From UBA1941 sp046329575 (GTDB lineage: Bacteria > Bacteroidota > Bacteroidia > Chitinophagales > LD1), in NCBI GenBank assembly GCA_046329575.1, contig JAXLUJ010000005.1:62001-126000 (forward strand): a stretch of 64,000 nucleotides of DNA, read 5' to 3'. The position numbers and the translations under genes were made by a program. The notes below the pieces were generated by a model, which was not told where the DNA came from, ran no database searches, and saw nothing but the letters and a program-made list of their open reading frames with translations. Numbering within the stretch: position 1 is the stretch's first letter; each line of letters starts with the position of its first letter. Below, one piece after another: positions 34,105 to 43,716 of the stretch.

Positions 34105-35969
34105 TGAGAGTTCTTGTTTTGTTGTTTTTTTTCATTGCCACATTTGGTGCACAGGCACAATTCAATCCAAACAAGCCCAAGGCAGCAGCCAGCCCGGTGC
34201 CGGCAAAACCAGCGCCTGTTCACACGCCTGTGGTACGGCCAAAGTCCTTACCAACTCCGAAGCCGGAACCCGTTGCCAACAATAATAAAAGCGAAATGGA
34301 ATTGCGTTCGGTATACGCTTTGCGATATAGCAAAGAACCTCCCGATCGAAAGGACTCGCTGCTGTTGAATGAATACGTTGTTTTTTTTCATCCGGAGGCA
34401 AAGGAGGATGTGTCGCGAAGAGCGCTATTGCCATTGTGCCGTTTCGAATTATCACAAGAGCTGGAACAGTTCAATATGAATCGCACCTACAGCGTTTTCC
34501 GGGTGCTAACCACTGAGGATTTTGACCAGGAAACCGGCACTATTCCAATCCATTTCTTTCCTGTTCTCGAAAACATTGCTCCAAATCTGAACTGTTCCTT
34601 TTCGCTAAAACCGGAAAATCTTCGCGACTTTACACCTGCTTTAACCGTTAGTAAAACTGCCGGCACTCAGTTTAACACTACCAATAGTAACCGCATTATT
34701 CATGCTGAAATTTTTTACCAGATAAAAAATGAAGGCCGGGTAAAACTGATTTTAAAAAGTATTGCCGTTTATAACCAACCGGAAAGAGTGGACCTTCTTG
34801 GAATTTTGTATCCCGCAGAAAAAGAACAGAGTCCTGTTTTTGATTCTACAGCTATCTGGCAGGCCAAACGTTTTGCCGACAGCATTGAAGCTTTAAGGAT
34901 AGCCGAAATTAAAAAAAGACAGGCAGAAGATTCGGCCAGAGGGCTCTTTCTTAACAGAAGTTTAGTTGCCGATGCGCGAGCCGCAAATCAGGTGAATTAT
35001 AACTTGGGGGTTTATCTTCTGGAACATGTTAATGATGAAGACTTGGGCGCTACAAAAAGCTATCATTTACGATGTAAAATGATTGTGGATTCAGGAAGTC
35101 GTGCCCGGGAGTTTTTATTTGAAGACACAGCAACTATTTTAAAAAGAAGATGGAATAATCTCACGGCTACTCATCTTGCCCAAACCAAAACACCGGCCGC
35201 CAAAGATTCGCTAAACGGTAAAAGCTATAGCTTCCGCACCATATATCCGGAGGTGGAGGCCAACATCCGCTTTGTTACCGCCTCTGAAAAATGGAAGGTG
35301 CTGAGCAGGCGAAAGGTGATAAATGTAAATACGGGTAAGGCTGTTGATGAAGAAATGAAAAATGCTTTCTTCGAATCGTTTAAAAAGCGGCCTTGGAATG
35401 GAAGGTATACGGTTTATTTCGACAAAAAAATAGTTAACGACGAGCACCATATCCAGATTCGGGAAACTAATTTACGTCGCGCTTTTTGTTTACAGATTGC
35501 TTTCAACTTCGGCATGATCCCTATTTCGTTTAACCAATCTGCTGCCACATTTAATCAACTTCAGTTTTTTTGTCCGTCGGTTGCACTGCTATATCGGTGG
35601 CTTGGGGTTTACTACACCGCCGGAATTTATGGCGGCAAACTAGATCACACACTTTTATATGGAATTCAGCCTACTCTACTTCCTGGTTCTGAGCAACTGC
35701 TTCAAAAACTCACCTACCACGAAGGTGGAGCATTGCTGAACATTGGCGCTTGTTTTTATTTGAAAGGGGGAATTACTTACAGCCAACAACAGCTGATTCG
35801 CCATGTGGTGGAAACGGATTACTATTACAACAAGGTAACGCGAACCGCTTATGGTTTTACAGCGGCAGTTTGTCTATATCCTCGCTATTTTAATCTGGAG
35901 GCCGGTTACAACTATACCTTCAACTCTTTTTATGCGGCGGCAGGTTTTAATATCCCGATAAAAATGTAA
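34104..35969 (+). CDS. Secreted protein with Pro-rich linker, possibly outer-membrane
   Basis: 621 aa from ATG 34104, which overlaps the previous stop (TGATG). Signal peptide ends GAQAQ, followed by a Pro/Ala-rich linker (about 20-60) that could span periplasm or cell wall. Two beta-rich domains follow (about 65-250 and 280-450) separated by a charged helix (ADSIEALRIAEIKKRQAED). The last about 150 residues have alternating aromatic strands (YYTAGIYGGKLDHTLLYG, INIPIKM-type end with FNSFYAAAGFNI), as in an outer-membrane barrel. Not recognised as a known family. Last gene of the four-gene cassette. Confidence 0.65.
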   Translation: MRVLVLLFFFIATFGAQAQFNPNKPKAAASPVPAKPAPVHTPVVRPKSLPTPKPEPVANNNKSEMELRSVYALRYSKEPPDRKDSLLLNEYVVFFHPEAKEDVSRRALLPLCRFELSQELEQFNMNRTYSVFRVLTTEDFDQETGTIPIHFFPVLENIAPNLNCSFSLKPENLRDFTPALTVSKTAGTQFNTTNSNRIIHAEIFYQIKNEGRVKLILKSIAVYNQPERVDLLGILYPAEKEQSPVFDSTAIWQAKRFADSIEALRIAEIKKRQAEDSARGLFLNRSLVADARAANQVNYNLGVYLLEHVNDEDLGATKSYHLRCKMIVDSGSRAREFLFEDTATILKRRWNNLTATHLAQTKTPAAKDSLNGKSYSFRTIYPEVEANIRFVTASEKWKVLSRRKVINVNTGKAVDEEMKNAFFESFKKRPWNGRYTVYFDKKIVNDEHHIQIRETNLRRAFCLQIAFNFGMIPISFNQSAATFNQLQFFCPSVALLYRWLGVYYTAGIYGGKLDHTLLYGIQPTLLPGSEQLLQKLTYHEGGALLNIGACFYLKGGITYSQQQLIRHVVETDYYYNKVTRTAYGFTAAVCLYPRYFNLEAGYNYTFNSFYAAAGFNIPIKM

Positions 35970-35975
35970 GGGCAA

Positions 35976-36935
35976 TTACATCAAATCGCCCAAAATCTTT
36001 TCAATGCTTAATCCTTCGGCCTCCGCTTTGTAATTTTTGAACACGCGATGGCGCAAAATAGGAAGCGCTACTGCTTTTACATCATCAATATCAGGCGAGT
36101 ACTTACCTCTGGTGGCGGCATGGCATTTCGCACCCAATACCAAATACTGCGAAGCGCGTGGACCGGCGCCCCAGGCAATATAGTTGTTCACCATAGGCAA
36201 CGAATCGGGCCGATTCGGACGGGTTTTGGCAGCCAGCCGCACCGCATATTCCAATACGTTGTCGGCAATAGGAATTTTGCGCATTAAGCTTTGAAAGTAC
36301 AATATCTCGGTTGCGGTTAGTTTTTTGTCGAGATCCACTTTCACGCCCGAAGTGGTGGTCTTCACCACATTCACTTCTTCATCAAAACTTGGATAGTCGA
36401 GATTGATAGAGAACATAAAGCGATCTAACTGCGCTTCTGGCAACGGATAGGTTCCCTCTTGTTCAATTGGGTTTTGAGTGGCCAATACAAAGAAGGGCAA
36501 ATCGAGCGAGTGTTTTCTTCCCGAAACAGTTACACTTCGTTCCTGCATGGCTTCCAACAACGCCGATTGCGTTTTTGGCGGTGTGCGGTTGATCTCATCC
36601 GCCAGAATAATATTGCTGAAAATCGGACCGTGGTTGAACTTAAAGCTGCGCGATTCATCCAGAATTTCAGAACCAATAATGTCGGAAGGCATTAGATCGG
36701 GCGTGAACTGAATGCGGCTGAAACTCAGATCGAGGATGCGCGCAATAGTTTGCACAGTAAGCGTTTTGGCCAAACCGGGCACCCCAATAAGCAGCGAGTG
36801 GCCATCGCAAAAAATAGAAATGAGGATATTGGAAACCACCTCCTCCTGACCAACAATTACTTTGGCGATTTCTTTTTTTAGGTCTTTATAGCGTTGCGCA
36901 AAGGCGTCTAAGGCCTCAACATCTGAATTGTACAT
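35976..36935 (-). CDS. MoxR-family AAA+ ATPase
   Basis: 319-aa MoxR chaperone-like ATPase. Walker A GVPGLAKTLTVQ near residue 54, Walker B ILADEINRTPPKTQSALLEAMQE, sensor 1 FVLATQNPIEQEGTYPLPEAQLDRF and the C-terminal lid ending with GLSIEKILGDLM. MoxR proteins usually act with VWA-domain partners and DUF58 proteins encoded next door; none is visible here. It lies 10 bp downstream of the surA-like gene on the same strand, so they are likely co-transcribed. Confidence 0.92.
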   Translation of the reverse strand: MYNSDVEALDAFAQRYKDLKKEIAKVIVGQEEVVSNILISIFCDGHSLLIGVPGLAKTLTVQTIARILDLSFSRIQFTPDLMPSDIIGSEILDESRSFKFNHGPIFSNIILADEINRTPPKTQSALLEAMQERSVTVSGRKHSLDLPFFVLATQNPIEQEGTYPLPEAQLDRFMFSINLDYPSFDEEVNVVKTTTSGVKVDLDKKLTATEILYFQSLMRKIPIADNVLEYAVRLAAKTRPNRPDSLPMVNNYIAWGAGPRASQYLVLGAKCHAATRGKYSPDIDDVKAVALPILRHRVFKNYKAEAEGLSIEKILGDLM

Positions 36936-36945
36936 GAATTGGTAA

Positions 36946-38313
36946 TTACTGCTTTTCTTCTTTCAACCATTTCTGCGTGAGCTTGCATCCCGCATACTGA
37001 TTGTCTAACTTAATAAAAACGTGGTCTTTGTTCAAGCTCACCCACCGTGCCAGTTCTTCCTGTTGTTTCTTTTGTTTGGCTGCGGCCTGAATGCGCGAAT
37101 AATCGGATTCCAGACTGGCCTTGTGCGGTTTGGTTTCTGATTTCAACAGAATGATGCGGTAGCCCTCCTTTTTTTCACCTGTTCGTTCCATTGAAGAGTA
37201 AGGTAAAACCGGGCTCACTTCACCTACTTTTAAATTGTCGAGGGTAAAGATGAGCGAACCATCAACCTCTGATTTTTCAAAAGTAGTGTTGCCGGTTTTC
37301 GGATTCGTGATCAGGCCGCCCATTCCTTTGGAGTTCTCATCGTCAGAAAAATATTTTACCGCATCGCGGAAGCTCATGCTATCGGTGGCCAGTTGATGCT
37401 GTATGCTATCCATACGCTCTTTCACAATGGTGAGATCTGATAGCAGCGACTTCGGCTTGATTAGAATATGGCGCAGTTTCAGGCGATTGCCGCGTTTTTC
37501 ATCAACCATGATGAGGTGATAGCCGAAAGGAGTTTCGGTAATATCGCTCATCTTCTTTTCGTCTAGCTTATAAGCAACGGCTTCGAATTCGGGCACCAGT
37601 TCACCTCGTTCTACCATTCCTAAATTTCCACCATCGCTGGCCGAACCCGGATCTTCGGAATACAAAATGGCCTGTAGCGAAAAATCGGCTCCGTCTTCAA
37701 TGGCTTTTTTGATACGTTCTAGTTTTTTGCGAGCCAGTTCTTTTTGCTCTTCGCTTACTTTGGGGAACATCACCACTTGCGCAATCTCCACTTCGCTATT
37801 GAAATAAGGAATGCTGTCTTTCGGAATTTTTGCAAAGAAATCTTTCACTTCCTGTGGCGACACTTTCATGCCCGTAAAAACTTTGCTGCGCATCTTATCG
37901 CTCAACAATTGGCTGCGTACATCATCGGTAAACTCATCCTTCATTTCGGCAATGGTCTTGCCGTTGTATTCTTCCAGTTTTTCGCGCGAGCCAAACAAAT
38001 TGATGAAGTATTTCACGCGGCGGTCCAATTCGGCATCAATCTCATCCTGAGTAACTACCAAACTGTCGAGGTTGGCCTGTGCAACAAATAGTTTTTCCAG
38101 CATCAGATTGTCGAACAGTCGGCATTTGGCTTCTTCGCCGTCAGCGCCTGCGAGCGATGGGTTGTTGGCCAGTTGTTGCTGGTATTGCGCTTCGATCTCC
38201 GATTGCAAAATGATATTGTCGCCCACAATGGCTACAATTTTATCGGCTGTGGTTTTTTGGGCCGCAGCAGTAAAAACGGCGATAGCGAAAAGAAAACTAA
38301 GTGTGTAGCGCAT
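36946..38313 (-). CDS. SurA-like periplasmic peptidyl-prolyl isomerase
   Basis: 455 aa, signal peptide ending TAAAQ. A helical SurA N-domain (about 22-165, KIVAIVGDNIILQSEIEAQYQQQL) is followed by a first parvulin domain (about 170-275, ILYSEDPGSASDGGNLGMVERGELVPEFEAVAYKL and TPFGYHLIMVDEKRG). A second, more divergent parvulin domain (about 280-395) contains RHILIKP and KYFSDDENSKGMGG. Such proteins chaperone outer-membrane proteins through the periplasm, in line with the many outer-membrane and T9SS proteins nearby. Operon with moxR. Confidence 0.9.
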   Translation of the reverse strand: MRYTLSFLFAIAVFTAAAQKTTADKIVAIVGDNIILQSEIEAQYQQQLANNPSLAGADGEEAKCRLFDNLMLEKLFVAQANLDSLVVTQDEIDAELDRRVKYFINLFGSREKLEEYNGKTIAEMKDEFTDDVRSQLLSDKMRSKVFTGMKVSPQEVKDFFAKIPKDSIPYFNSEVEIAQVVMFPKVSEEQKELARKKLERIKKAIEDGADFSLQAILYSEDPGSASDGGNLGMVERGELVPEFEAVAYKLDEKKMSDITETPFGYHLIMVDEKRGNRLKLRHILIKPKSLLSDLTIVKERMDSIQHQLATDSMSFRDAVKYFSDDENSKGMGGLITNPKTGNTTFEKSEVDGSLIFTLDNLKVGEVSPVLPYSSMERTGEKKEGYRIILLKSETKPHKASLESDYSRIQAAAKQKKQQEELARWVSLNKDHVFIKLDNQYAGCKLTQKWLKEEKQ

Positions 38314-38434
38314 TAAACTTTTAAAGGAAGCGCAAAATAGGAATTTTGGGGGAAGGGCGGTTTGCTTTAGGAGATTTTATCAATAGTGCGCCACTTGTTT
38401 CACTTTTACAACGCAACACCATTTCTTTGAGGCC

Positions 38435-38767
38435 ATGGAAAACCGAAAATTGTACGATCGTCATGTTTTTGTTTGCACCAATCAGCGGCCGGAAGGCGCT
38501 TCGCGCCCTAGTTGCGGCGATGTTACCGGCGCGGCACTGGTAAAAGCGTTTCGCGAAAAGATGAAGCAGCGGGGTCTTGATGTAAATATGCGCGCGCAGT
38601 CATCGGGCTGCTTTCACATTTGTGAATCGGGCCCCAATGTGGCCATTTACCCCGAAGGGGTGTTTTATGGCCATGTGCAATTGAGCGATGTTGAGGAAAT
38701 TGTGGAAGAGCATTTGGTGAACGGCAGGATTGTAGAACGGCTGGCGCTCTCCTTTCCGGAAAAGTAA
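38435..38767 (+). CDS. Thioredoxin-like [2Fe-2S] ferredoxin
   Basis: 110-aa cytoplasmic protein with the shethna/NuoE-like thioredoxin-fold ferredoxin layout. First cysteines lie in HVFVCTNQRPEGASRPSCGD, and the second pair in SGCFHICESGPNVAIYPEGVFYGHV. The four-Cys pattern Cx(11-12)C...CxxxC is that of this family. A TTTCTTTG box at 38422-38429, 5 nt before the ATG, may be a -7 element. Partner enzyme unknown. Confidence 0.82.
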   Translation: MENRKLYDRHVFVCTNQRPEGASRPSCGDVTGAALVKAFREKMKQRGLDVNMRAQSSGCFHICESGPNVAIYPEGVFYGHVQLSDVEEIVEEHLVNGRIVERLALSFPEK

Positions 38768-38827
38768 TTTTCTTTCACCGGAAATGTGTTCTGCAAAGGG
38801 TTTTCATTAATTTCGAAAAAAGCACGC

Positions 38828-39181
38828 ATGCCAAAGCAATATCAAACGTTCCGCGAGTTTTATCCATTCTACCTCACACAGCATGCACGGCCGGTGAACC
38901 GCCTCATGCATTTCATTGGAACCGGATTAGTGATAGCGATGTTGATTGCCGGAATCGTTACCGGCAAATGGTGGTTGTTGGCGTTGCTGCCAGTGGCGGG
39001 ATATGGTTTTGCCTGGGTGGGCCATTTTTTCATGGAAAAGAATCGGCCGGCTACGTTTACCTATCCGTTCTACAGTTTGGCGTCAGACTTTGTGATGTTC
39101 TGGCACATTCTTACCGGGCAGATCAGCGAAAAAATGAAAGAGGCACACCGTTTGGAAGGCATCGAAAACAAATGGGAATAA
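38828..39181 (+). CDS. Mpo1/DUF962-like membrane protein
   Basis: 117-aa protein from ATG 38828, with short transmembrane helices. The N-terminal QTFREFYPFYLTQHARPVNRLMHFIGTGL and central YGFAWVGHFFMEKNRPATFTYPFYSLASDFVMFWHIL blocks match the Mpo1/YGL010w (DUF962) family. In yeast, Mpo1 is an Fe(II)-dependent dioxygenase of 2-hydroxy fatty acid alpha-oxidation. Conserved His residues of that motif (HARPVNRLMHF, GHFF) are present, so an enzyme role is plausible but inferred. Confidence 0.75.
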   Translation: MPKQYQTFREFYPFYLTQHARPVNRLMHFIGTGLVIAMLIAGIVTGKWWLLALLPVAGYGFAWVGHFFMEKNRPATFTYPFYSLASDFVMFWHILTGQISEKMKEAHRLEGIENKWE

Positions 39182-39293
39182 AAGAGACGTGCAGCCTCAG
39201 CGCTCAAATTCTCATCTGTTTACAGAAACTTCCTTTGTTCTATTTAACAGAAGTTGAAGATTTAAACACTACTTTTAGTGCCCTTTTTTGATT

Positions 39294-42200
39294 GTGAAAA
39301 AACTGATACTTACAGTTGCTGCCGGAATGTATGCGGCCATTGCTTTCGCCAATCACCTGGTGGGTGGCGATTTTTTTTATAGCTGCACCGGAGGGAACAA
39401 CTATCACGTTACGCTTAAGATTTTTCGCGATTGCAATTCACAAACACAATATGATGCAAACGCCTATGTATATGCGTTTGATCAGGCCGGAAATTTAATA
39501 ACCACTTTAGGAATGCCGTTGCAACCTTCGGTTCCTGTTGATCCGCCAGATTATCCTTGTTTGGAACCCACCGGCGTTTGTGTGGAATCGGCTACTTATG
39601 AGGGCGATATGACCTTGCCGCCTATAGTTGGCGGTTATACACTGGTATTTCAGCGCTGCTGCCGCAACGTAACAATTTCTAATCTGATCATTCAGCAGGG
39701 CGGGCCTTCCGGCGCTACGCCTCCGGGTTCTACCTATACCATTCATATTCCGGGAAGTGAAACCGGAATCACTTGTAATAATTCCGCGCATTTTAATTCG
39801 TTCCCACCCACATTTGTTTGTTTGAATGCCGGCATTAGTTTCGACCATTCGGCTACTGATGCTGATGGCGACTCGTTGGCTTATCAGTTGGTAAATCCGC
39901 TGGATGGCGCCGATGGCTGCTGTCCTGTGGTTAGTCCTACAGTTACCGGTGGTGGCCCGGGTTGTAGTACTACCTGCCCTACCTCTCCGCCGCCGCCGCC
40001 GTACAATTCAGTACCATGGGAAACCGGTTACAGCGCCACCAACCCTTTGAACAATCCTTCCAATGCCGATAACCTGCGCATCGACCCGGTTACGGGGTTA
40101 TTGAGTGGCATTCCCAACCAAACCGGACAATATGTGGTTGGCGTTGCCGTAAAAGAGTATCGCAATGGAGTATTGATTTCTACAACCGTTCGCGATTTCC
40201 AGTTTAACGTAGTGCCTTGCGACATCCCGCAGGTGAACATTACTCCTCTTCCGGGAACAGTTAACACCTACATTCTGAACTGTAACGACAGAACGGTAAG
40301 CTTTAGCAACAACATCACCTATTACAACCCCACACCTACCAACATTCCATTGAATTACGCCTGGGACTTCGGTGTGCCCGGCATTACCACTGATACTTCT
40401 TCACAACGAAACCCCACTTATACGTATCCCGACACCGGTATTTACCGGGTTAAGATTGTAGTGTTTAAACAGAAGAACGGCGAATTCTGTTATGATTCCA
40501 CGTTTGCATTGGTGAAAATCTATCCGGGCCTTACGGCCATGTTAGGCGTTCAGGAACACTGCCAGGATTCGGCCATAACGTTTGCTGATCTTTCAGCTTC
40601 TCCTTATGGTGTGAAAACGAACTGGACCTGGAACTTTGGCGATGGCGCAGCGGCTTATACAGCAAATCCTTCTCACATTTATGGCTCGGCAGGGAATTTT
40701 CCGGTGTCGCTAACTGTTTTCAACGATAAAGGATGCTATGGCATTGCTCGCGATACTATACGGGTGCGGGCGCAACCGGTGGCCAATTTTATTGCTACGC
40801 CTTTATGTCTTACCGATACCAGTTCTTTCCAAAATACCAGCACCGGCAACATCACCAATTATTATTGGGACTTCGGCAACAGTCAGCAAAGCACATTGGC
40901 TAACCCCAGTGTAGTTTACACCACCCCGGGAACCAAGACGGTTACACTGATGGTAGTTACCGATGAAGGTTGCCGTGATACGGTTCGTCAGCAATTGGTG
41001 GTTCATCCTTTGCCTGCGGTTACCACTTCGCCTGATAAAAAGATTTGTCCGTTTACCTCCACTACCCTCAGCGCTTCCGGCGGTATATCTTATTTGTGGA
41101 ATAATGGCGGCACTTTAAGCGATTCTACTATTGCCAATCCGGTGGCATCGCCAAAGCAGAATCCAACCTTGTATGTGGTGAAAGTGACCGATGCCAACGG
41201 CTGCAGCAAGCGCGATACGGTGGTGATTTCACTTTATCCGATACCGCAAATTGATGCAGGTGTTGACACTTCAGTATGTTTGAACCCCGGAAGTTTCCGC
41301 GACAGTGTGCAACTGCACGCTACAGGAGGAGTGAGTTATACCTGGACGCCGCCAACCGGACTTACGGCCACCAACATTCCCAACCCCACCAGCCGTCCGG
41401 CAGTGAACACCACCTATTTTGTTACCGGAACGGATACGAACAATTGTAAACTTACGGATTCGGTAACGGTGTATGTGTTAGATCCGGCGCTTAACCTGAT
41501 TGCAGAAGATTTCAAAGCCATCTGCCGATTTGATACCACCACGCTTACGGTTCTCAAGCAAGGTTATTCGTTCTACAGTTGGTCGCCACCGCTTGGTATC
41601 AGCAACCCCTTTGCCAATAGTCCGCGTTTCTTTCCGCATGATACCTCGCAGTATATTTTTTATGTAGAAAACTATTGCTATCAAAAGCGTGATACGGTAA
41701 CCATACTGGTGCATCCGCTACCACCGCTCACTACAGAGCACATCGACTCGGTTTGTATAGGTGATAGCGTTCAGATTCATGCTTCGGGCGCTGTTTTTTA
41801 TCATTGGAACTATAATGTCACCTTAAGCGATTCTACCATTCCCAACCCTGTCGTTTTTCCAGCAGATACCACGATGTACTACGTAAAGGGAACCGACACC
41901 TTTGGTTGTGTAAACCGCGATTCGGTTTTGGTGTGGGTACATCAGTTGCCCAATCCATTGGTGCTTCCCGATACTGCATTTATTTGCCAGGGCCAGCCGG
42001 TGGAATTGCGGGCCTTCGGCGGGGTTGATTATGCGTGGCAGCCCGATCTGTCGCTTTCCTCGCTCACTATTTCAAATCCCATTGCCACCCCGCTTGATAC
42101 CACCACTTATTATGTTCGCGTGTTCAATATTCATCAATGCCATGCCGATGATTCGATTACTATAAATGTACAATTGCCGGTGGTGGCCGATGCGCAATCG

Positions 42201-42914
42201 CCCTATGATGTTTGTGTGGGCAATACGGTGCACCTGCATGCCACCGGAGGATTTTATTATCACTGGGAACCGGCAGGAGCGCTCAGCAATCCTAATGTGG
42301 CAGATCCATTCGCCACACCTTCCTCTTCGGTAAATTATATTGTAAAAGTTTCGAATGATTGTTTCAGCGATACTGCTGTGGCCGAAATCATTATTCGCCC
42401 CTTACCAATAACCGATGCGGGTTTAGACACTACCATCTGGCGCAACACCGAGGCCATTCTTCATGCCAGTACCGATGCCGATTCGTTCTATTGGTGGCCC
42501 GGCGAACTGGTATTGGAACCGCTCAAGGCTAACGCCCCCACGCGGCCACTGCAAACCAGCACCTACTGGCTGTTCACCGTGTCGCAATACGGTTGCCGCA
42601 ATAAAGATAGTGTGACGGTTTTTGTAGAACCACATACTATTGTGATGTTGCCAACGGCTTTCAGCCCAAATGGCGATGGCGAGAATGATGTGTTCCGAAT
42701 TGTGCAATACCTCAATATAGCCTCACTTCAAGCGTTTGACGTATATAACCGTTGGGGGCAGAAAACCTTTTCTACCAACGACATCAATGCCGGATGGGAT
42801 GGAAAACGCAATGGCGAACCGGCTGATATAGGTGTTTATACCTGGATAATCACTGCCACCACTTACGATGGCGATAAGGTGTTGAAGAAGGGCAATGTTA
42901 CGCTGCTGCGTTAA
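39294..42914 (+). CDS. Giant PKD/Ig-repeat adhesin with gliding-motility-type C-terminal (CHU_C) domain
   Basis: About 1206 aa, likely GTG start at 39294 (a TTG at 39288 is less likely). Signal peptide, then an N-terminal domain starting NHLVGGDFFYSCTGGNNYHVTLKIFRDCN, found at the head of several Bacteroidota adhesins. Three PKD-like repeats follow (about 340-575, with YAWDFG, WTWNFGDGAAAY, YYWDFGNSQQS) and about seven Ig-like repeats of near 80 residues, each with a phrase like LWNNGGTLSDSTIANPVASP...YVVKVTDANGC. The last about 90 residues (LPTAFSPNGDGENDVFRI, VYNRWGQKTF, GVYTWIITATTYDG) are the type B T9SS sorting domain. Probably a cell-surface adhesin. Confidence 0.9.
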   Translation: MKKLILTVAAGMYAAIAFANHLVGGDFFYSCTGGNNYHVTLKIFRDCNSQTQYDANAYVYAFDQAGNLITTLGMPLQPSVPVDPPDYPCLEPTGVCVESATYEGDMTLPPIVGGYTLVFQRCCRNVTISNLIIQQGGPSGATPPGSTYTIHIPGSETGITCNNSAHFNSFPPTFVCLNAGISFDHSATDADGDSLAYQLVNPLDGADGCCPVVSPTVTGGGPGCSTTCPTSPPPPPYNSVPWETGYSATNPLNNPSNADNLRIDPVTGLLSGIPNQTGQYVVGVAVKEYRNGVLISTTVRDFQFNVVPCDIPQVNITPLPGTVNTYILNCNDRTVSFSNNITYYNPTPTNIPLNYAWDFGVPGITTDTSSQRNPTYTYPDTGIYRVKIVVFKQKNGEFCYDSTFALVKIYPGLTAMLGVQEHCQDSAITFADLSASPYGVKTNWTWNFGDGAAAYTANPSHIYGSAGNFPVSLTVFNDKGCYGIARDTIRVRAQPVANFIATPLCLTDTSSFQNTSTGNITNYYWDFGNSQQSTLANPSVVYTTPGTKTVTLMVVTDEGCRDTVRQQLVVHPLPAVTTSPDKKICPFTSTTLSASGGISYLWNNGGTLSDSTIANPVASPKQNPTLYVVKVTDANGCSKRDTVVISLYPIPQIDAGVDTSVCLNPGSFRDSVQLHATGGVSYTWTPPTGLTATNIPNPTSRPAVNTTYFVTGTDTNNCKLTDSVTVYVLDPALNLIAEDFKAICRFDTTTLTVLKQGYSFYSWSPPLGISNPFANSPRFFPHDTSQYIFYVENYCYQKRDTVTILVHPLPPLTTEHIDSVCIGDSVQIHASGAVFYHWNYNVTLSDSTIPNPVVFPADTTMYYVKGTDTFGCVNRDSVLVWVHQLPNPLVLPDTAFICQGQPVELRAFGGVDYAWQPDLSLSSLTISNPIATPLDTTTYYVRVFNIHQCHADDSITINVQLPVVADAQSPYDVCVGNTVHLHATGGFYYHWEPAGALSNPNVADPFATPSSSVNYIVKVSNDCFSDTAVAEIIIRPLPITDAGLDTTIWRNTEAILHASTDADSFYWWPGELVLEPLKANAPTRPLQTSTYWLFTVSQYGCRNKDSVTVFVEPHTIVMLPTAFSPNGDGENDVFRIVQYLNIASLQAFDVYNRWGQKTFSTNDINAGWDGKRNGEPADIGVYTWIITATTYDGDKVLKKGNVTLLR

Positions 42915-42951
42915 TTGCTGAAAAAAGGAGTGCTTTTCGTTTGGCTTGCAT

Positions 42952-42959
42952 TAGCTTTG
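42952..42959 (+). promoter_or_regulatory. Candidate -7 box of the DUF4292 gene
   Basis: TAGCTTTG is an exact match to TAnnTTTG and ends 4 nt before the ATG at 42964. No -33 TTTG is seen at the usual distance. Confidence 0.35.
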
Positions 42960-42963
42960 TGGC

Positions 42964-43716
42964 ATGCGCCTCCCATTTTCTTTTTGCTTTTTTGGTTTAA
43001 CAACAGTTACCCTGCTGTGTTTGAGTTCGTGCAAGCAAAAGGCTGTTCCTGTGGCTACGAAGCCGGCAACAGAAACGCGAATGGAGGCTGTAATTCCGCC
43101 TGATGCTATTGCCAAAACGTTTGAAACACTTTCGGCAAAACTCAAGATCGATTATACCAGCGGAAACAATTCCATGTCGTTTGGCGGCACTTTACGCATG
43201 AAAAAAGATAGTGTAATCTGGTTATCGCTATTCGGGCCATTTGGCATTGAAGGCGGCCGGGTGTTGCTTACACGCGATTCCTTTTTTATGGATAATAAAC
43301 TTTCGGGCGAAAAAACACGGCAGCCGCTTCAAGCGCTTTCAAAATATCTGCCCATAAATGCTGACCTGAAAGTAGTAGAGCGATTTATTTATGGGCAATT
43401 GCTTCCGCTGGCCTTTACGCGATATGAAGTAGTAGATACCCCATTGCGAATTGCAGAGGCCGTGGCCGATCAGCTATCGTACCGTTATGTAGCCACAGTG
43501 AACGAAGGAAACTACACCTTGCAGAAAAGTGTGTTGACAGATAAGCTCGCGAACCGGCAATTGGGAACTACATTTGACGGCATCGAATCGGTGGATTCTC
43601 TACTGTTCCCTATGCAACGCCACATGGAGATACGGGAAGGAAACAACGAGCGAAAAATAGAGGTAGAATTTTCGAAGGTGAAAGTGAACCCTCTTTTACA
43701 ATTTCCATTTGAGTAA
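42964..43716 (+). CDS. DUF4292 lipoprotein
   Basis: 250-aa predicted lipoprotein (lipobox LCLSSC, Cys near 23). The mature part is beta-rich (LSAKLKIDYTSGNNSMSFGGTLRMKKDSVIWLSLFGPFGIEGGRVLLTRDSFF) with the LolA/LolB-like outline reported for DUF4292. Function unestablished; perhaps lipoprotein or outer-membrane handling. Its stop overlaps the EnvC-like start (TAATG), a pairing that is common in Bacteroidota. Confidence 0.78.
   Translation: MRLPFSFCFFGLTTVTLLCLSSCKQKAVPVATKPATETRMEAVIPPDAIAKTFETLSAKLKIDYTSGNNSMSFGGTLRMKKDSVIWLSLFGPFGIEGGRVLLTRDSFFMDNKLSGEKTRQPLQALSKYLPINADLKVVERFIYGQLLPLAFTRYEVVDTPLRIAEAVADQLSYRYVATVNEGNYTLQKSVLTDKLANRQLGTTFDGIESVDSLLFPMQRHMEIREGNNERKIEVEFSKVKVNPLLQFPFE

Noticed and set aside
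39268..39289. CACTA/TAGTG hairpin followed by a T-run just before the adhesin gene
   Set aside because: Only a 5-bp stem; too weak to call as a terminator for the Mpo1-like gene.
42915..43103. 62-codon frame before the DUF4292 gene
   Set aside because: Shadow of the lipoprotein's signal peptide in another frame.
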